Source: Ignelater luminosus (lineage: Eukaryota > Arthropoda > Insecta > Coleoptera > Elateridae). Taken from it: a stretch of DNA of 64,000 nucleotides. The translations under genes and the position numbers were made by a program. Positions 25,724-38,344 of this stretch are shown here, piece after piece. The notes under the pieces were generated by a model that had not been told where the DNA came from, did not search any database, and was given only the letters and a program-made list of their open reading frames with translations. Numbering within the stretch: position 1 is the first letter of the stretch; every line of letters begins with the position of its first letter. The stretch covers positions 35,544 to 99,543 of the forward strand of contig VTPC01005496.1 of the NCBI GenBank assembly GCA_011009095.1, in the 5' to 3' direction.

Positions 25724-26885
25724 ATTGAATTATCGATCCTCTTCTTCTGCCTTGCAATGTAGAGGTAGTATTGTTGGCTACACGATGAATTTCTTCCATA
25801 TTTCCTGTCTTGAGCGAGACGTTTTGCTTGACACCAGGACATGCCTTTCCACTTCAGGATCTCTCCAACTTTTGCACGCCGTATTTTTCTTGGTTTTCCT
25901 CTTAATCTTTTTCTTATCACACCAGCTTCACGTGTAATTTTTGGTAGTCTATCTTCTTTCATGCGCCACATATAACCTATCCATCTCAGTTGCTTCTTTT
26001 CAATTTCCATAATTAAAGGTTTGATGTTTAGTTGTTGCCTTTATTACATCGTTTCGAATTCTAACATGTCTGGTTTTTCCCAGGATGGTGCAAAGGAATT
26101 TTATTTCTGCAGACTGTAGGCGTGGTTTCTGTTGATTTGTTAGAGTCCGCGATTCCGAACCATAGGTAATAGTGATTTATATAGTAGGACTAGTCAATAT
26201 ATGATCTTGAGTTCCTCTTCCAGCTCTAAAACCAGCTTGAGATTCTACTAACTGTTTTTCTATGCAAGAAGCTAACCTTCTCTGTAGTATGCTTCATACA
26301 GTTTCTCAGCTACAGAGAGCAGAGAGATTGCTCTATAATTGTTACATTCCTTCTTGTCGCCTTCCTTGAGAATAGGAAAAATAACAGCTATTTGTCACTC
26401 ATCAGGTATCTTCTTTTGTTTCCATGATAAGTTTAAGATTCGTAATAGGATTTCTTCGCCCTCTTGACCCATGAATTTAAACATTTCGGGGGCGATACCA
26501 TCAAATCCAGAGGCTTTTCCGATTCTGATGTTTGTTATAATAACTCTTCTTGAGTTATTTCATTACACTTATTGGACTATTCGTCGAATTCGCTCCCAAT
26601 CTGTTGGTTTGTGTTTAAAAGGAAATTTAATATTTCTTCAAAGTATTGTTTTCATTCCTGGATAATTTTTGATTCATCTGCCAACAGATTACCACGCTTG
26701 TCAGTTATGTAGTTAAGTGGATATGTCTTTTCTTTTCTTTGATTTCTGATGACTCGGTAGAACAATTACCAAATTCTTTCTAATATCTTGTTTTTGCATT
26801 TTTTATTGGATTCTTTGTGCTTTGTATAGGTTGTAATTTCTTTCAGTTTTTGTGGCAAGATACGTTTGCCAGAGACACTTTTAGG
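25724..26885 (-). pseudogene. Non-LTR retrotransposon reverse transcriptase remnant, internally deleted
   Basis: Read on the minus strand in order: ITDKRGNLLADESKIIQ (near 26690), IRIGKASGFDGIAPEMF (near 26510), NNYRAISLLSVAEKLYEA (near 26330) and EKQLVESQAGFRAGRGTQDH (near 26230). These are the fingers and early palm of a LINE reverse transcriptase. At about 26180 the frame jumps straight to GSESRTLTNQQKPRLQSAEI (near 26140) and then the open C-terminal part 26010-25730, with QLRWIGYMWRMKEDRLP and a KRLRGKPRK basic stretch. The catalytic FADD region and thumb are therefore deleted. Stops also interrupt the rest. The copy is 5' truncated and dead. The tail order is shared by several LINE clades, so I leave the clade open. 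Confidence 0.85.
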
Positions 26886-29800
26886 ATTTCCTACTAGAAG
26901 TTTTGTTATAGGATGCTAAATTAAAACGTGTAATTAGGTTTTGCTCTTTCTAGACCGGCTAATTATGTGTGAGTTGGACTTTGCTCTCCTTTAACCTTCT
27001 TAAGGTAGTTATGCACGGAAACAGGTTGATTTTAACCCTATTCTAGATCTTTCCAAAAGGACCAAGGTGGCGCTTACAATAAATTATTGAAGTTAACTTT
27101 TGTAATATCTTAGTGATTTAACTATTTCTAGCTTGATATAAGGGCAAAGATCATTTCTACTTTTGTGTTGTATTTGGCGCATTATTATGAGTTATTGTAA
27201 CTTCTATGTTTCAGGCACTGTGATGTAAGCATTCTTGTAGGTAGGAGTCTGTAAGTTGATGTAGTCATTTAGGTTGATTCAGAATACAAATGTAATTATC
27301 TCTAGAGTAAGAATTTAACTCAACTGAAGAATTTGTTCAATAATCGAATTTTAGAATCATTAGCTTAGCATTCATCTAGTTACGATCAAGTCTTTGGACT
27401 GCTGAGGTAACTCAAATTCGATCATTACATCTAGTTATCTTACACACACGTTTTCCACTTGAAAATGATTAGAAGCTGTATCCACGAAAGAAAAATGTTA
27501 AAGCTCTTTATAATAGCTCTTAATATTTTTATTTACCTATAGGTCTTCTAATTAGCTCTACTATAAATTACCAAAACCTAATTATTTATTCTTCAATTTA
27601 AAAAAACAGAACAAACAAAAGCTATAATGTCATACATACTAACAGCATGCTCTCTAATGTGGAACTAATGTCTTTTAATAACAAGGTTATCGTTCCTTTT
27701 TTCCTAATAATAGCTGAACAACCAAACCATTTTGTTAACGACTAACAGCGATCATGACGATCATCGGGATTCTCAAAGGCTTTCCTCTACAAGAAAAATC
27801 CGAAAATAAAAAAGGAAATTATTTGGGACATTATTCCGCGTTTCTAAATTTATAAAACGGAACTCACAGTAGTTACTTACAGACCAATGAATATATACAA
27901 TACAACGATGTTCCAGATACTTTGTTTGTGCACCAGAAAGTATTTTGCGCACGTACAACAGCACACAGAAACACACAAATTATACGTAACACCATAACAG
28001 TACCTAACATTCCAGTTTCATTTACTTAATATTTCTTTTTATTTTTGTTTCTTTTTACTTTTTTAGCGGTACAAACGGAAACGTGTCAGGTTAATTTAAA
28101 GACCGAGCACAAAATATATAATTATATTCGTAACCATTATTGTTATTGTTGATGAGCCGTATTGCGTTAGACAAAGACGTTTATTTGCAGTTACACACGG
28201 GAATTTGCATTCCTGCAGAGACCTTATGACCTAATCTTTTTTAATTCCTTTCAAGTCGCTTTCAGCAGCAACACAAAGCAAAGTTAAAAATTTTCTAGCA
28301 AGGTCTCACGATTTATGACACAGCTAAAATTGTTTTACGGGTATCATATTCAATTAATATTAACAATGATGGTTAATTTAATTTTTTACGTTATCTCGAG
28401 AATAAATCAAATCTTTCTAAAAATTTTGCTGAAATCTTTTTTGCGGTACCGTTCGAGGTGTCTTGAAGGATTTTATTCTAATATTCACATATGACATTAT
28501 CTGATATGTATCAGGACAAGTTTTAAAATAGCCATGTGTTGTGTGTGGGTAGCAGCAGTCACTACTCTCACTTGGCGCTCCTTTTAAGGCTAAGAAGCTG
28601 TCTGATTGTGCATAACTTACAGAATTTATTAGAGTATGCAATAAAGAAACAAGATTTTTTTCTGTGCAACAAAATCGATGGGCGTTGACTCCGTTACTTG
28701 GCAGATTAGTTGCAGCAGTGTTCTTGTAATAATTAATCTATAAACTGGAAGGTTAACATTTTCATTTTTAAAGCGACAATAAACACATCATTTTACTTAC
28801 AGTCAAAAATATAAACGAGAAATCTCATTAAATTGTCGTGGATTGTTTCGTTAATTGTTATTGTTGACTTTTTGGGAAAGCTAACATTAATGAGTCAAGG
28901 TTTGTCGCACTAAAAATGTTGCTGAAGGACAATGCCCATCAAATTCCACCTCTGAAGTATCGTTTCGAAATGTGTCGTGGGCAAGTGATGCTCTTACAGA
29001 ATACGATTTGCTCATATTAACAGCTGCCATGATGGTTGAAATCGTAAACTAATAATATTGTAGGCGGTTTTTATGCTTTTCTGCAAGTTTATAAATAGTA
29101 AAACACCCAAACTGCAGTACCGTTTTACACCTTTAATGCTTATTGCACTTTTATCCTGAAAGGTCACCAAAATGCCTCTATAACTTGCCAAACTTTATAA
29201 AGGATTTTGAATTTCTTAAAAATTTTTAATTTAAGAAAGTAAGTAAACTTTGCTAGCAAATTCTTTCTAGATCAATTTGACAAACTTGAACTTTCCTCTC
29301 TGAATTATTTTATTTACAAAATGTTCTAATTTCCTTTTACTTAGTAACTGTAAAATTAGTTTATGGCCATTCAAGCAAATCTAAAACCATAAAGTTAACG
29401 TAAAAGTTAGGGTCTGTTAAATTTTAATTTTTAGGGATTTTAATTACGAAGGTAAACCTTGAAATTTGATATGCTTTCTGTTATATTCGCCAGTATAAAG
29501 CAATTACGTAGATAACAAATTTAATTATGCAGATTTTTTAATTTTATTTTTAGATTTTTAAATCAAGTTGTAGTTTTGATTGATTTCCCACGTCTCCTCA
29601 CATTAAACTTTTTTATTGGCCATGTGCATTAATTAAGAGAAGTTTACTTTACAACAGAAAGATACGGATAGAATGTCAGTATTGAGCTTTTACTGACATT
29701 CCTTAAAAAATCCTCCACTGTTGCCATTTTTTATTATTAGTCTAAATTTCAGTCGCTGCTCGTTTGTAATAAATTGTTGATTAATGATAACATAGAATAT

Positions 29801-30002
29801 TGTAAAGGTATCTTCCAGCAAGCAAAATGAGGACTTGCTGGATTTTGATAAAATTATTCTGAATGAAATTTTTATAATTATGCAATATTTTAAACTATTT
29901 TATGATAATACAGCACTTTACTATCTGAGATGTTTAATAATCATTTTTTATTGCTTTGCTAGTTATCTCACTTTTTTTGTATAGTGCGCTTCTATTCTGG
30001 AG
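26886..30002. other. AT-rich noncoding DNA
   Basis: I see nothing supported in these 3 kb. Minus-strand open frames at 27773-27976 and 28417-28641 each contain a donor-like CTGTAAGT complement but no acceptor in a suitable place and no family resemblance. Confidence 0.5.
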
Positions 30003-31223
30003 GACGTCTTTGGTTACTGCCATGGTAGCCTTATTCCACTTTTTTTTTCATCTGTCATACTATTTGCAGCGTTAGCATTTTTCTAAAGACGTCTTTTAAT
30101 CATGGCCCAATATCGCTCAATTGGGCGTGCGTGGCAGCAGTCTGGTAGATTAAACTCTTTCTCAACAAAACTGACTCATTGCTTTCTGTACTACTTCCTA
30201 GTGTAGGAAGTACGAAGTTTTATTTACACGAAGTTCTTGTACTTCTGAGAACGTCGAAATGGATCATATCAAAGAATTGTTATTAAATCTTGCTTCAAGC
30301 GCAAGAAAACTGATGTAACCATAGAATGCTAAAGAACACTTTTGGTAACCAAACTTTAAGCCAAGCAACAAATGAAACTCTAAGGTCACTAGAATCGTTG
30401 TATTCAAACCGCCCAGGATGACTACTTTGAAAGTGATGGTGGAGATTAGAAGTTAATTTGAGTATTCATGTTTTCATGAGCTGATTCTAGGAAATTTTGG
30501 GTACCACCTCGTATGCTTTGTAATCATCGGCAAGTCTTTTTTATGAACATTCTTTTTGATATAAATCGGCATTCAAATTTTTTTGAATACAAAGAGGGCT
30601 AGATTTCATGCCGCGCTTGCCATACTAAAACTCTCTTTCCATATTCTCCACAAAGATTGACTTATCCTTTTTGTCTACATGAGTATGTTTCTCAACAGTG
30701 TGGAACTGGGACCCTTAGCAAAGTTTTATAATCATCAAATTTGCAGTAGGCCTCGTCATCCATTACAATAAACTGATATTTCTTCGTTAAGAAGTTGTCA
30801 TACAGTTTTCTTGCCCGTTTCATTACAACTGCCAATTGTTTTTCATCTCTTTTAGGCTGTTTCTGTTTTTTATAAGTCTTTAAATTGTGCCTTTTCTTTT
30901 ATCTCCTAAATCATTCCTATAGAGTTCCTGCTTTTTTCGCAACATCATGTATTGATAGCATTGAGTTGCTTTTAAATACCTTCAGTACTTTTCTGTCCAA
31001 TTCTGAATTGGAAGATCCACGTTTACGACCAGTCTTCGAAAATACAATTTTGACCAAACCTTATATAATTTAGGAAGTCCCTCATAACTAACATTAATGA
31101 ATTAACATTGTGATTCTTAGCCAACTGTCTTATAGAAATTCCTTTTGTCCAACACCACTCGTCCAAAATTGCTTTTCTCTCATTTATATATTGATTGTCG
31201 CCATGCCTATAAACTGTACACAA
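30003..31223 (-). pseudogene. Mariner-like (IS630-Tc1-mariner) transposase pseudogene
   Basis: Minus-strand segments line up with a mariner-superfamily transposase whose third catalytic residue lies in an RPIE motif. Near 31185 is ERKAILDEWCWTKGISIRQL (DNA-binding helix-turn-helix). 31040-30950 has KRGSSNSELDRKVLKVFKSN and SIHDVAKKAGT. 30870-30740 has YKKQKQPKRDEKQLAVVMKR and the first Asp in FIVMDDEAYCKFDD. Near 30615 is GKRVLVWQA. 30140-30095 has CCHARPIERYWAMIKRRL with the putative catalytic Glu. The second Asp block is not recognisable. Many stops and frameshifts are present. I could not find terminal inverted repeats. The family branch is not certain, but membership in the superfamily is. 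Confidence 0.8.
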
Positions 31224-31670
31224 ACTTCACATATTTTCATTTGAAGTGCTTATCAACAAACAAATAAACAAGCTACTGTCTTCATTATTTTAAAAACATT
31301 TCTAAGCTTCTGTTTGCGATTATTTAAAAATGTCGATTTTCTTTTCGATACAGTCCTTTTACGTATCTTCATCTTCTAGAATGCTTGACGGTGCCATACG
31401 GGTGTTATCCATACTTATTTCTTAATAAATAAAAGTAAATCATACACAAAAAATCTTTTTAAGGCGAGCAGGTCAACATGTCAACCGCAGGTTATTACCT
31501 TGAATAGAACAAACTGCCCAGTGGTTCGACAGTTCTTCCCATGCGCAAGAACTCAAAAATTGAGTTTATATGGGCTAAGTTCGTTTTTCTTCCAAATCAC
31601 CAATTATGATTTGAATCAAATTGCTGATATAACTGTTTGAAATCTTTCAATAATCTGTTTATCTAACCTA
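31224..31670. other. Spacer between two DNA transposons
   Basis: No gene. It may hold the 5' end of the mariner-like remnant. The sequence around 31460-31490 has a partly palindromic GGTCAACATGTCAACC. The TA at 31669-31670 is the left target duplication of the Tc1 element. Confidence 0.4.
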
Positions 31671-31804
31671 CACTAGTGGCCAAAAGTCTGAGTACATCTT
31701 ATGGAAACTTTATTTTGAGAAAAAGAAAGATACAAATACTTTTTGTTAATATAATTTATTATTATCTTAATACAGTTAACGCTGTACTCTTTATAAAAAA
31801 AAAA

Positions 31805-31825
31805 ATATATATATATATATATATA
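31805..31825. repeat. (AT)n microsatellite
   Basis: About ten AT units follow an A run inside the Tc1 element, between its left inverted repeat and the end of the transposase. They are likely to be variable in length. Confidence 0.9.
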
Positions 31826-31852
31826 AATCTCTAAATAGAAAACTTAGAATAA

Positions 31853-32793
31853 TTAAATTTTTGTCTCATCGATAAATCCACCTTTGTTTTTAATAATCAC
31901 ATTGCATAATCTTGGCATGCGATTTATTAGTTTATCCAAAATTTTAGCACCAATTTCTTGCCACGCTGCTTGAAGAAGTTTCCATAAACGATTATGTGAC
32001 TTTAGAAAATCTTACCGAACCTTCCCACAGAAGCTCGATCGGATTGAGATCAGGCGATTGTGGGGGCCAAAACATAGCTACTATTTCGCGTCTTCGCTCT
32101 TTTTCAGACAAAAAGCGTTTGCATAATTTATAATTATGTTTAGGATCATTGTCCTGCTGGAAAATGAATCCTCTTCCAATGAGACGCCTACCAGAAGGCA
32201 ATGCATGATCCTCGAGAATTTTTTTGTATCCTTCTTTGTTGAGAGTTCCTTCTATTCTGTGTAGATCTCCAGTCTTATTATTACCAAAACAACCCCAAAC
32301 CATTACAGAACCTCCCCTGTGTTTGACAGTCCCAACAACACATTCATCTGATATCCTCTCTCCAACCGATCGCCGTACATAAACACGACGTTTTGAACCG
32401 AAGATTTCAAATTTTGATTCATCTGACCATAATACCTTTTTTCATTGATTACGTGTCTAATTATTTTGCCCAAATGAATCTTTTACGCTTATTTTCGGTT
32501 TTCAATAATGGCTTTTTCACAGCTATTCTGCCAAATAAACCAGCTTTTCGTAACCGTCGTTTTATGGTACTTAAACTAACCGGATCTTCTCGCCTGCTGT
32601 TTAGATCAGCGGTAATTTCTGGAGCTGTTAATCGCCTATTGCGTTTGCTTATGATGATAACTGCATCACCTTCAGTTTTTGTGGTTTTTCTTGGACGACC
32701 TGATCTGGGTTTACTTATAAGCTTTCCAGTAGACTGATATCTTTCTTTGACTGAACTTCTAATTTCACTTGACAGTTCTTTTTTAATTTTCAT
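31853..32793 (-). pseudogene. Tc1-like transposase pseudogene (DD38E)
   Basis: From the ATG at 32793 the N-terminal part has KIKKELSSEIRSSVKERYQS and a GRPRKT basic hook (helix-turn-helix paired-type region), running to FIWAK, where a TAA interrupts at about 32460. Further on, a TGA replaces the expected Trp just before KKVLWSDESKFEIFG, which holds the first Asp. The frame then runs open through MVWGCFG, IFQQDNDPKHNYK (second Asp) and WPPQSPDLNPIELLWE (Glu). I count 38 residues between the second Asp and the Glu, against 34 in classical Tc1. A frameshift right after LLWE puts the C-terminus (LLQAAWQEIGAKI to KNKGGFIDE) in another frame, ending at 31853. At least three lesions make it inactive; all three catalytic residues survive. 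Confidence 0.92.
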
Positions 32794-33432
32794 TTTTGAA
32801 TAATAAAAAACTTTTGAAAGGCAATTTAAAATGGTTCGCACATTACACATTTACCATAAAATTGATTTGACAAGTGAAAACACGAGCTGCTTTGGTTATT
32901 TTCAGTAATACCCTACTTGATTTAATCACAAAAAATACGTATAACTTAGATGTGTGAACGAAAGAGCAATAAAAATCAAAATTATATTAGATTGAAAAAC
33001 AGGTAAGTACAGTATCTCGATGTTGCATGTTTCATATAACAAGAATTAATTATAAAATAATTGTTTCTGCAGAACAGTACTGACAAACAAAACCTTTCTG
33101 AATCAAAATTTGGCATGTGACAACTGAAAATACTGAAAACCTATTAAGTTATTAGGTGTACTCAGACTTTTGACCACTAGTGTATACTTGCGTTGCTTTT
33201 GGTTATTATTTCCTGTAATTTGTTATATTGTTGTCAAAATTGTATTAATTGCATTATTATAAGGGTAAGTAAAAGATAAATGATTGAATTTTACAATTTT
33301 CTACTATAATTTACGATTTTTGTCTTATAACTAACTTATATGCTAGTTTTTGTAATATTTTTTATGGAAATCCAGCTGCGCACCTTTTACAATACAAAAC
33401 GCTTTAAAAGACTGAAAACATCCTCATACTTA

Positions 33433-34460
33433 ATGTCTAGTAAAAACAAATCTAGAAATGAAAATGTTGATGATTCAGAAGGAACTACGCCTTTTAGTGT
33501 CATCAGAAACCGTCACAAAACTAGAGACGCGCCTTCTCCCAATAATGGTCTGCAACTTACACCAAAGAAAAATGTATATCAGTATGAAACTTTTGAGAAA
33601 CCCAAATGGAGAAAAATTTGATCAGAACATTCTACTGCTTTTAGCAACTTATCTGTGCGTACTGAAGAATATTTCAAAATCTAAAAGACGTTAGGTTTCC
33701 ACAGATTTTGGAAATACTATTTGATGCAAATTGTTACTCAGTTACAGTTACTCATTTATGCTGTCCAAAAGAACAATCACAACTTCAGATTACTGCTAGT
33801 AAGATGCACGTTTTTATTGGAATCCTATTGTGGACTGGTTATTACAGTATGTGGGTATTATTGATGATACAAATCAAAAGATATCTCTAACTAGCAGATA
33901 ACAATGCCGTAGAAACAGTGAAATACAGTATTCGATCATCGTAAAAGATTTCTGTCAGTTAGGAATCTATTGGATACAAAAATGAATTTTAAGCAGTTCT
34001 TTCCAATATTGCTCTGTATTTGGCGTTTACTGTGGAAAAAAGAGCAGTGAGAGCAAACGGTCCTTAGAAGCAGGTGCAGTTCTAAAATTACTGAGCCATG
34101 CGCAGGAGTCCACAAAGGATAATATGTTTTTTGATAGCTTAACGTAAAGGTTTCGGAGCTATTGGAATAATAAGAAAGAAGAAGACTGTGCCAGACAATG
34201 TCCTGTACCATCTTATTTACGTGCAACAGAACAAGCAAGAAGAAGATAATGAAGATGTTGCTCGTGATCCATTTGGTCCTTCTTACGAAAAAGTTCCTAA
34301 TCAGCTAAGATATTGTCAGTGCAGTGAAGAGTCTGTTGGCAATGTGAAGAATGCGTCAAAACTTTATGCATTAAAAGAGACAGCTTCATCCCGTAGTATA
34401 AACTATAGCAATGCATTGTCCTGTTGCACTTGTTTGAGTACAGATTTTTTTAAGACCTAA
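33433..34460 (+). pseudogene. PiggyBac-like transposase pseudogene A
   Basis: Segments in order on the plus strand resemble piggyBac-derived transposases. 33433-33610 has an acidic and basic N-terminal part with YQYETFEKPKW. 33701-33885 has LEILFDANCYSVTV and MHVFIGILLWTGYYSM. 33885-33920 has the DNNAVETVKYS relic. 34020-34145 has YCGKKSSESKRSLEAGAVLK, a TKDNMFFDSLT stretch, and then KGFGAIGIIRKKKTVPDN (the GFRATGTIR-type motif). 34325-34390 has a cysteine-rich end (CWQCEECVKTLC), the relic of the C-terminal zinc ribbon. Large internal parts, including most of the catalytic core, are missing or unreadable. No TTAA-flanked ends were found. It sits 250 bases right of the Tc1 element. Confidence 0.75.
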
Positions 34461-36559
34461 GGGCATTTTTGGTTTTTTTCTTCTTAAGCAGAGATTTGAA
34501 TATAGAAACATTCTAATTACCATTAAGCGTTACTGATAGTATCATCAGCTCGATTTTTTCATCTCTATCTCGAAAAACAGAAAAAGCACTTTAGGGCAGC
34601 TATTTTGAACTAACTAGGTTTTGTCACGAATAAGGAAGCTACGTGTAATTATTTTTAGTGATACCTACGGTTCAAATTATAATCTTAGTAATGTTTACAT
34701 TAATTTTGGTCAAAACTGAAAAATCTGTAGAATCTTCGCTTAATCCAAATCACTGTTTGACTGATAGACTCGAGGAATTTGTTGCATAAAAGATCTTGTA
34801 TGTGAGACTTGAAACTTTCCATCTCTGCCAGTTGGCTCGTGAGCCAAATAAAGTTAATTTTATAAAACAAAACTAATCAAAATAATTTTTATTTGTTTTG
34901 CAACAGTTGGATTATTACTCATATTAGATAGCAAAGAAGATCATTTTGCCAAAGTGAAATTTTGAGTTTCCCTCGTCCATTTTCACTAAACACATCAATG
35001 GGTGAGGAAAAAGAATTTAAACTAATCTAAAAGAAGAGTTTATTTTATTGATGAGATGAACTTTTTGATGATTGGCGCCCTAATACATTTGGCATTTTTT
35101 GTCTCACTGGGATTATTATTTAATAATGTATGTCTTGGTCATTGAGTCAGCTGTTTACTTTCTTTTACATTACCGTCATCAGTGTGCAGTTTTTTTTACT
35201 TAAAATGAATCTTCCTCAATTATTTGTATATTTAATGACTCATTGTAATTGTAATCTGCAGGTACTGGTTTCATACGTTTCTAGTATGCCTAGAAGTAAA
35301 AAATGTCCCACTAATTAGAGCTGGGAATTTTCTACACTAAACTTGTGAGAGATTTGTTTGAACAATTAACAAGAGTGTTTAAGGAAGCAATTTAAATTCT
35401 TCATGCTTGACACTAACTAAAAGAATACTGCCTGTAGTTGATGACGCAGAAAACTACGTTTTGAATAAAGAATATAAATTCAATTAAATTACAAAGTACG
35501 ATATACTAATAATTATAACCTAATTTTTTAATATAAAAACTGAAGGTTTTACAGTTAAAGTCAATTTTATTTCTATAAACTGTTACAGATACTTAAAATA
35601 CCTTTTGAGCCTATTCGGATCGTGACTTCATGTTAGAAGTTCACGCTTTTTCAATTATAGAATTAAGAAATGAGAAGGATAACTTTAATTAATTTACATT
35701 CTTTCCAACATAGCGCTTTAATAATAATAATTCTTACTACGTTTTCATTTCTTAAAGGGCGATACATCTTTTAAGATGAAGTTTTTATCTTCAACATAGA
35801 TTTTCTTTATGGGACGCGCATTCAAACAAAAACTCTTGTGAATTCATAAATCAAGAGCCCACTTTTACGCTTTCCACATGTTACATATTTTTTTCATTTC
35901 TTTTTGATAACTGTCAAGCATTATTAAGATTAACCCAAATTCATTTAACAAGCTGCTTTTGTGCTTTAAAATTCAATTTTCCTTCTATTATCTTGTCTAC
36001 CTAATTATTGTCCAATTCTAGCCTTGCCCGATTAAGCTACATTTTCAATAAACCAAATGATGTGCATAAACGCATTGCGATGTAATCGGGTAACTAAGTC
36101 AATGCTAACGCATTATTATGAGGTAGGCCAGTATGTCTAAACGTGATCGTTTTGTAACACCATCACACTATTTTATAAGAATGGAAAGGTGTTTTGTAAA
36201 AGTTTAAATGCAACATTTTTATAAAATAGAAACCCGTCCTTGCTTTATAAGCTAAATGTTGAGTGCCAGCCAGGCGAAAATAATATTTAAAGTAAGCAAT
36301 TATTAGTATCCGGCAGGGTATTCTTCAACGGTGTTTACTTTCTTCTTCTTGAGCACCTCATGCTTTTTGCCGTCATTACACCTTACCATTGTTGTAATGA
36401 CAGATAAAGATGGGCTTGGCCATTGCAGTGCATGTTGGCCTTAAGGCGATTTCGAAGCAGCTAGCATGTAAATGTTACTAACGGATTCTAAAGATTCCGT
36501 AAATGTTTTATTATTACAAACCATAAATATGAACACATAACAAACCTCTAGCTCACACT
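34461..36559. other. AT-rich noncoding DNA
   Basis: No supported gene. A perfect 9-bp hairpin lies at 36372-36401 (GTCATTACA, 12-base loop, TGTAATGAC) in a slightly GC-richer patch at 36310-36470 that resembles no family I know. Confidence 0.5.
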
Positions 36560-36691
36560 ATGCTATTACAAATAAAATTACTAGAAAACAGGAAAATAAC
36601 GTTCACTGTCACGAAAGCATTTTTATTTGTGTTTTCAAGTTCGACCTTTATATTACACGGCGTTTTACACGGGCGGGATTTTATTATACAG
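36560..36691 (+). CDS. Candidate first coding exon with signal-peptide-like start
   Basis: An ATG at 36560, the first after an in-frame stop (TGA near 36528), opens 44 codons that end exactly at a donor (ATACAG|GTAGGT, GT at 36692), phase 0. The protein starts with a polar stretch (MLLQIKLLENRKITFTVTKA) followed by a hydrophobic run (FLFVFSSSTFILHG), like a signal peptide or membrane anchor with a long leading end. Small signal-peptide exons followed by very long introns are common in insect cell-surface and secreted proteins. I found no following exon in the window. The reverse strand is also open here (36553-36807), which weakens the case. Confidence 0.3.
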
Positions 36692-38344
36692 GTAGGTACG
36701 TTACAAGTTATAAATCTGAAATATTTCTTTAACGTGAAAAAGATCACACTGAGATCGTAAATAATAAAGCTAGTTATGTTGCAGACGTTAAAAAATTTTA
36801 AGCACAATCAATTTTGCAATATAATGAACCAATCGTTCTTGGAATGAAAACTTGGGTGTGCCAATTATTGTTTGTTGTTTAACATAAAAGTAATATAAAT
36901 GATAATAGTAACAATAATGAAATGTAAACAAGGAATTTTTTAAATATTTGAAACTAAATGGTCGAATTTAAATAGAAAATGAATCGATCTGGTAAATTGA
37001 TTACTACTAGAAAGGGTTTGCATGGAAATGTTAATAAATTTAAAGATTTTTTTGTTAACTAAAATTATTGGTTTATGCTAAATGATACGGCTTAAATGTC
37101 AATAAAATTAAAATTGGAATTAAATCTAAATTTCACACTTTTACTTAAATACATATTTAATGAATTCAAACCGTTCTTTGGTTTATGTATTTACAGTTTT
37201 ATGCTTCAAAATGTTTACAAAGAACTCCATTTACTCTGCAGGTGTTCACTTTCAATGTTTTAATGTTAATTCTGTGTTTGCAGTGATGAAAATGTTTGCA
37301 GAGTTGAGTAACTAATTTTCGAAAGAAATTGTTTTACATTTTATTGTAGTAACATATAATTACTTTACACTAATATTAATTAGTTAATGAATAAAAGAAA
37401 ATCACAAATGGAAAATTCTCTTTTTTAGCCGCAGGTGTAACTTAATAATTGTTTACTGTGTAAGTTTCAGAATAAGGTCGATTTGAGAAATTTACGATTT
37501 ACGATAATACAAACTTCAAACTTGAATTCGTGGGACCATTGTTGCAGTTTACACACTTGAAAGAACTGATAGAGTTTTTGACAATTAGCATGACTGATTT
37601 TCAAATTTACATATATGGAGTTCGCAGGGCACTTCACATCGCTTTAAAGGCACATCAAACTACTTCATAACTTAAATTGCTTTAAACGTCCCAAGGTCAA
37701 GATTGAACCACAATCGGCGTAGCCTATCTACTTAAGCTATTGAAACACTAATGTAATGTAATTATTGTTTGTTTTGCGGTAGAGACTGTTAAAATAGCAA
37801 TTTTGTATAGTCTTTTTATTATAACAAACAACAAAATCCTCATTTCTGCTAAAATAAAAAATCCAAATATTTGTAATTATAAGGCTGCAAGATTAATGAA
37901 GGACAACATCTCGTGTTGAGTGAAACTCACACAAAATGTTGACTTATGTTTCAGAACAAATGATTCACTGATTCGCTGCATTCACTTATAAATATTACGT
38001 TTCATTGTCAGGGATCGCCAGAATAACTCTTAAAGGACATCGCGTGTAGGTTGAAAGGTTTGATGTTAGACCCTCTCCTTTATTTCACAAGGTGACATAA
38101 TCAAGCCCGCCAGAATCACGTCAATTGACAGCTTTGAAATTAGAAGTCTACTTTGTTTCTAGACAAAAGATGAGTATGAAAATGGCGTTGTTGAAAAAAG
38201 CGCTACAGTGTAGCCCCCTTTTGCTTTAATATTGTTATTAGGTAGTCAAATACCCCACGCCTCAAGTAAAAACATTTGAAGACCTTATATCCCTAGTTGA
38301 GAAGTATAAAGTGGTCTTTCTGCTACACATTAAACTCAATTAAA
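36692..38344. other. AT-rich noncoding DNA
   Basis: Nothing supported. No open frame has protein-like composition and no repeat ends are visible. Confidence 0.5.

Larger units (their letters stand above)
31671..33182 (-). mobile_element. Complete Tc1-family transposon with DD38E spacing
   Basis: The element is 1512 bp, flanked by TA on both sides (31669-31670 and 33183-33184). Its terminal inverted repeats are nearly perfect over about 27 bases; the left starts CACTAGTGGCCAAAAG and continues with TCTGAGTACA. The right differs at one position in that span (GGT for GGC). The tip CACTAGTG is itself palindromic. The transposase is on the minus strand and broken. The intact ends show that the whole element was inserted and little has been lost since, so this is among the younger insertions in the window. 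Confidence 0.93.

Noticed and set aside
32393..32737. 114-codon plus-strand open frame
   Set aside because: It is the complement of the Tc1 transposase N-terminal coding region and has no motifs of its own.
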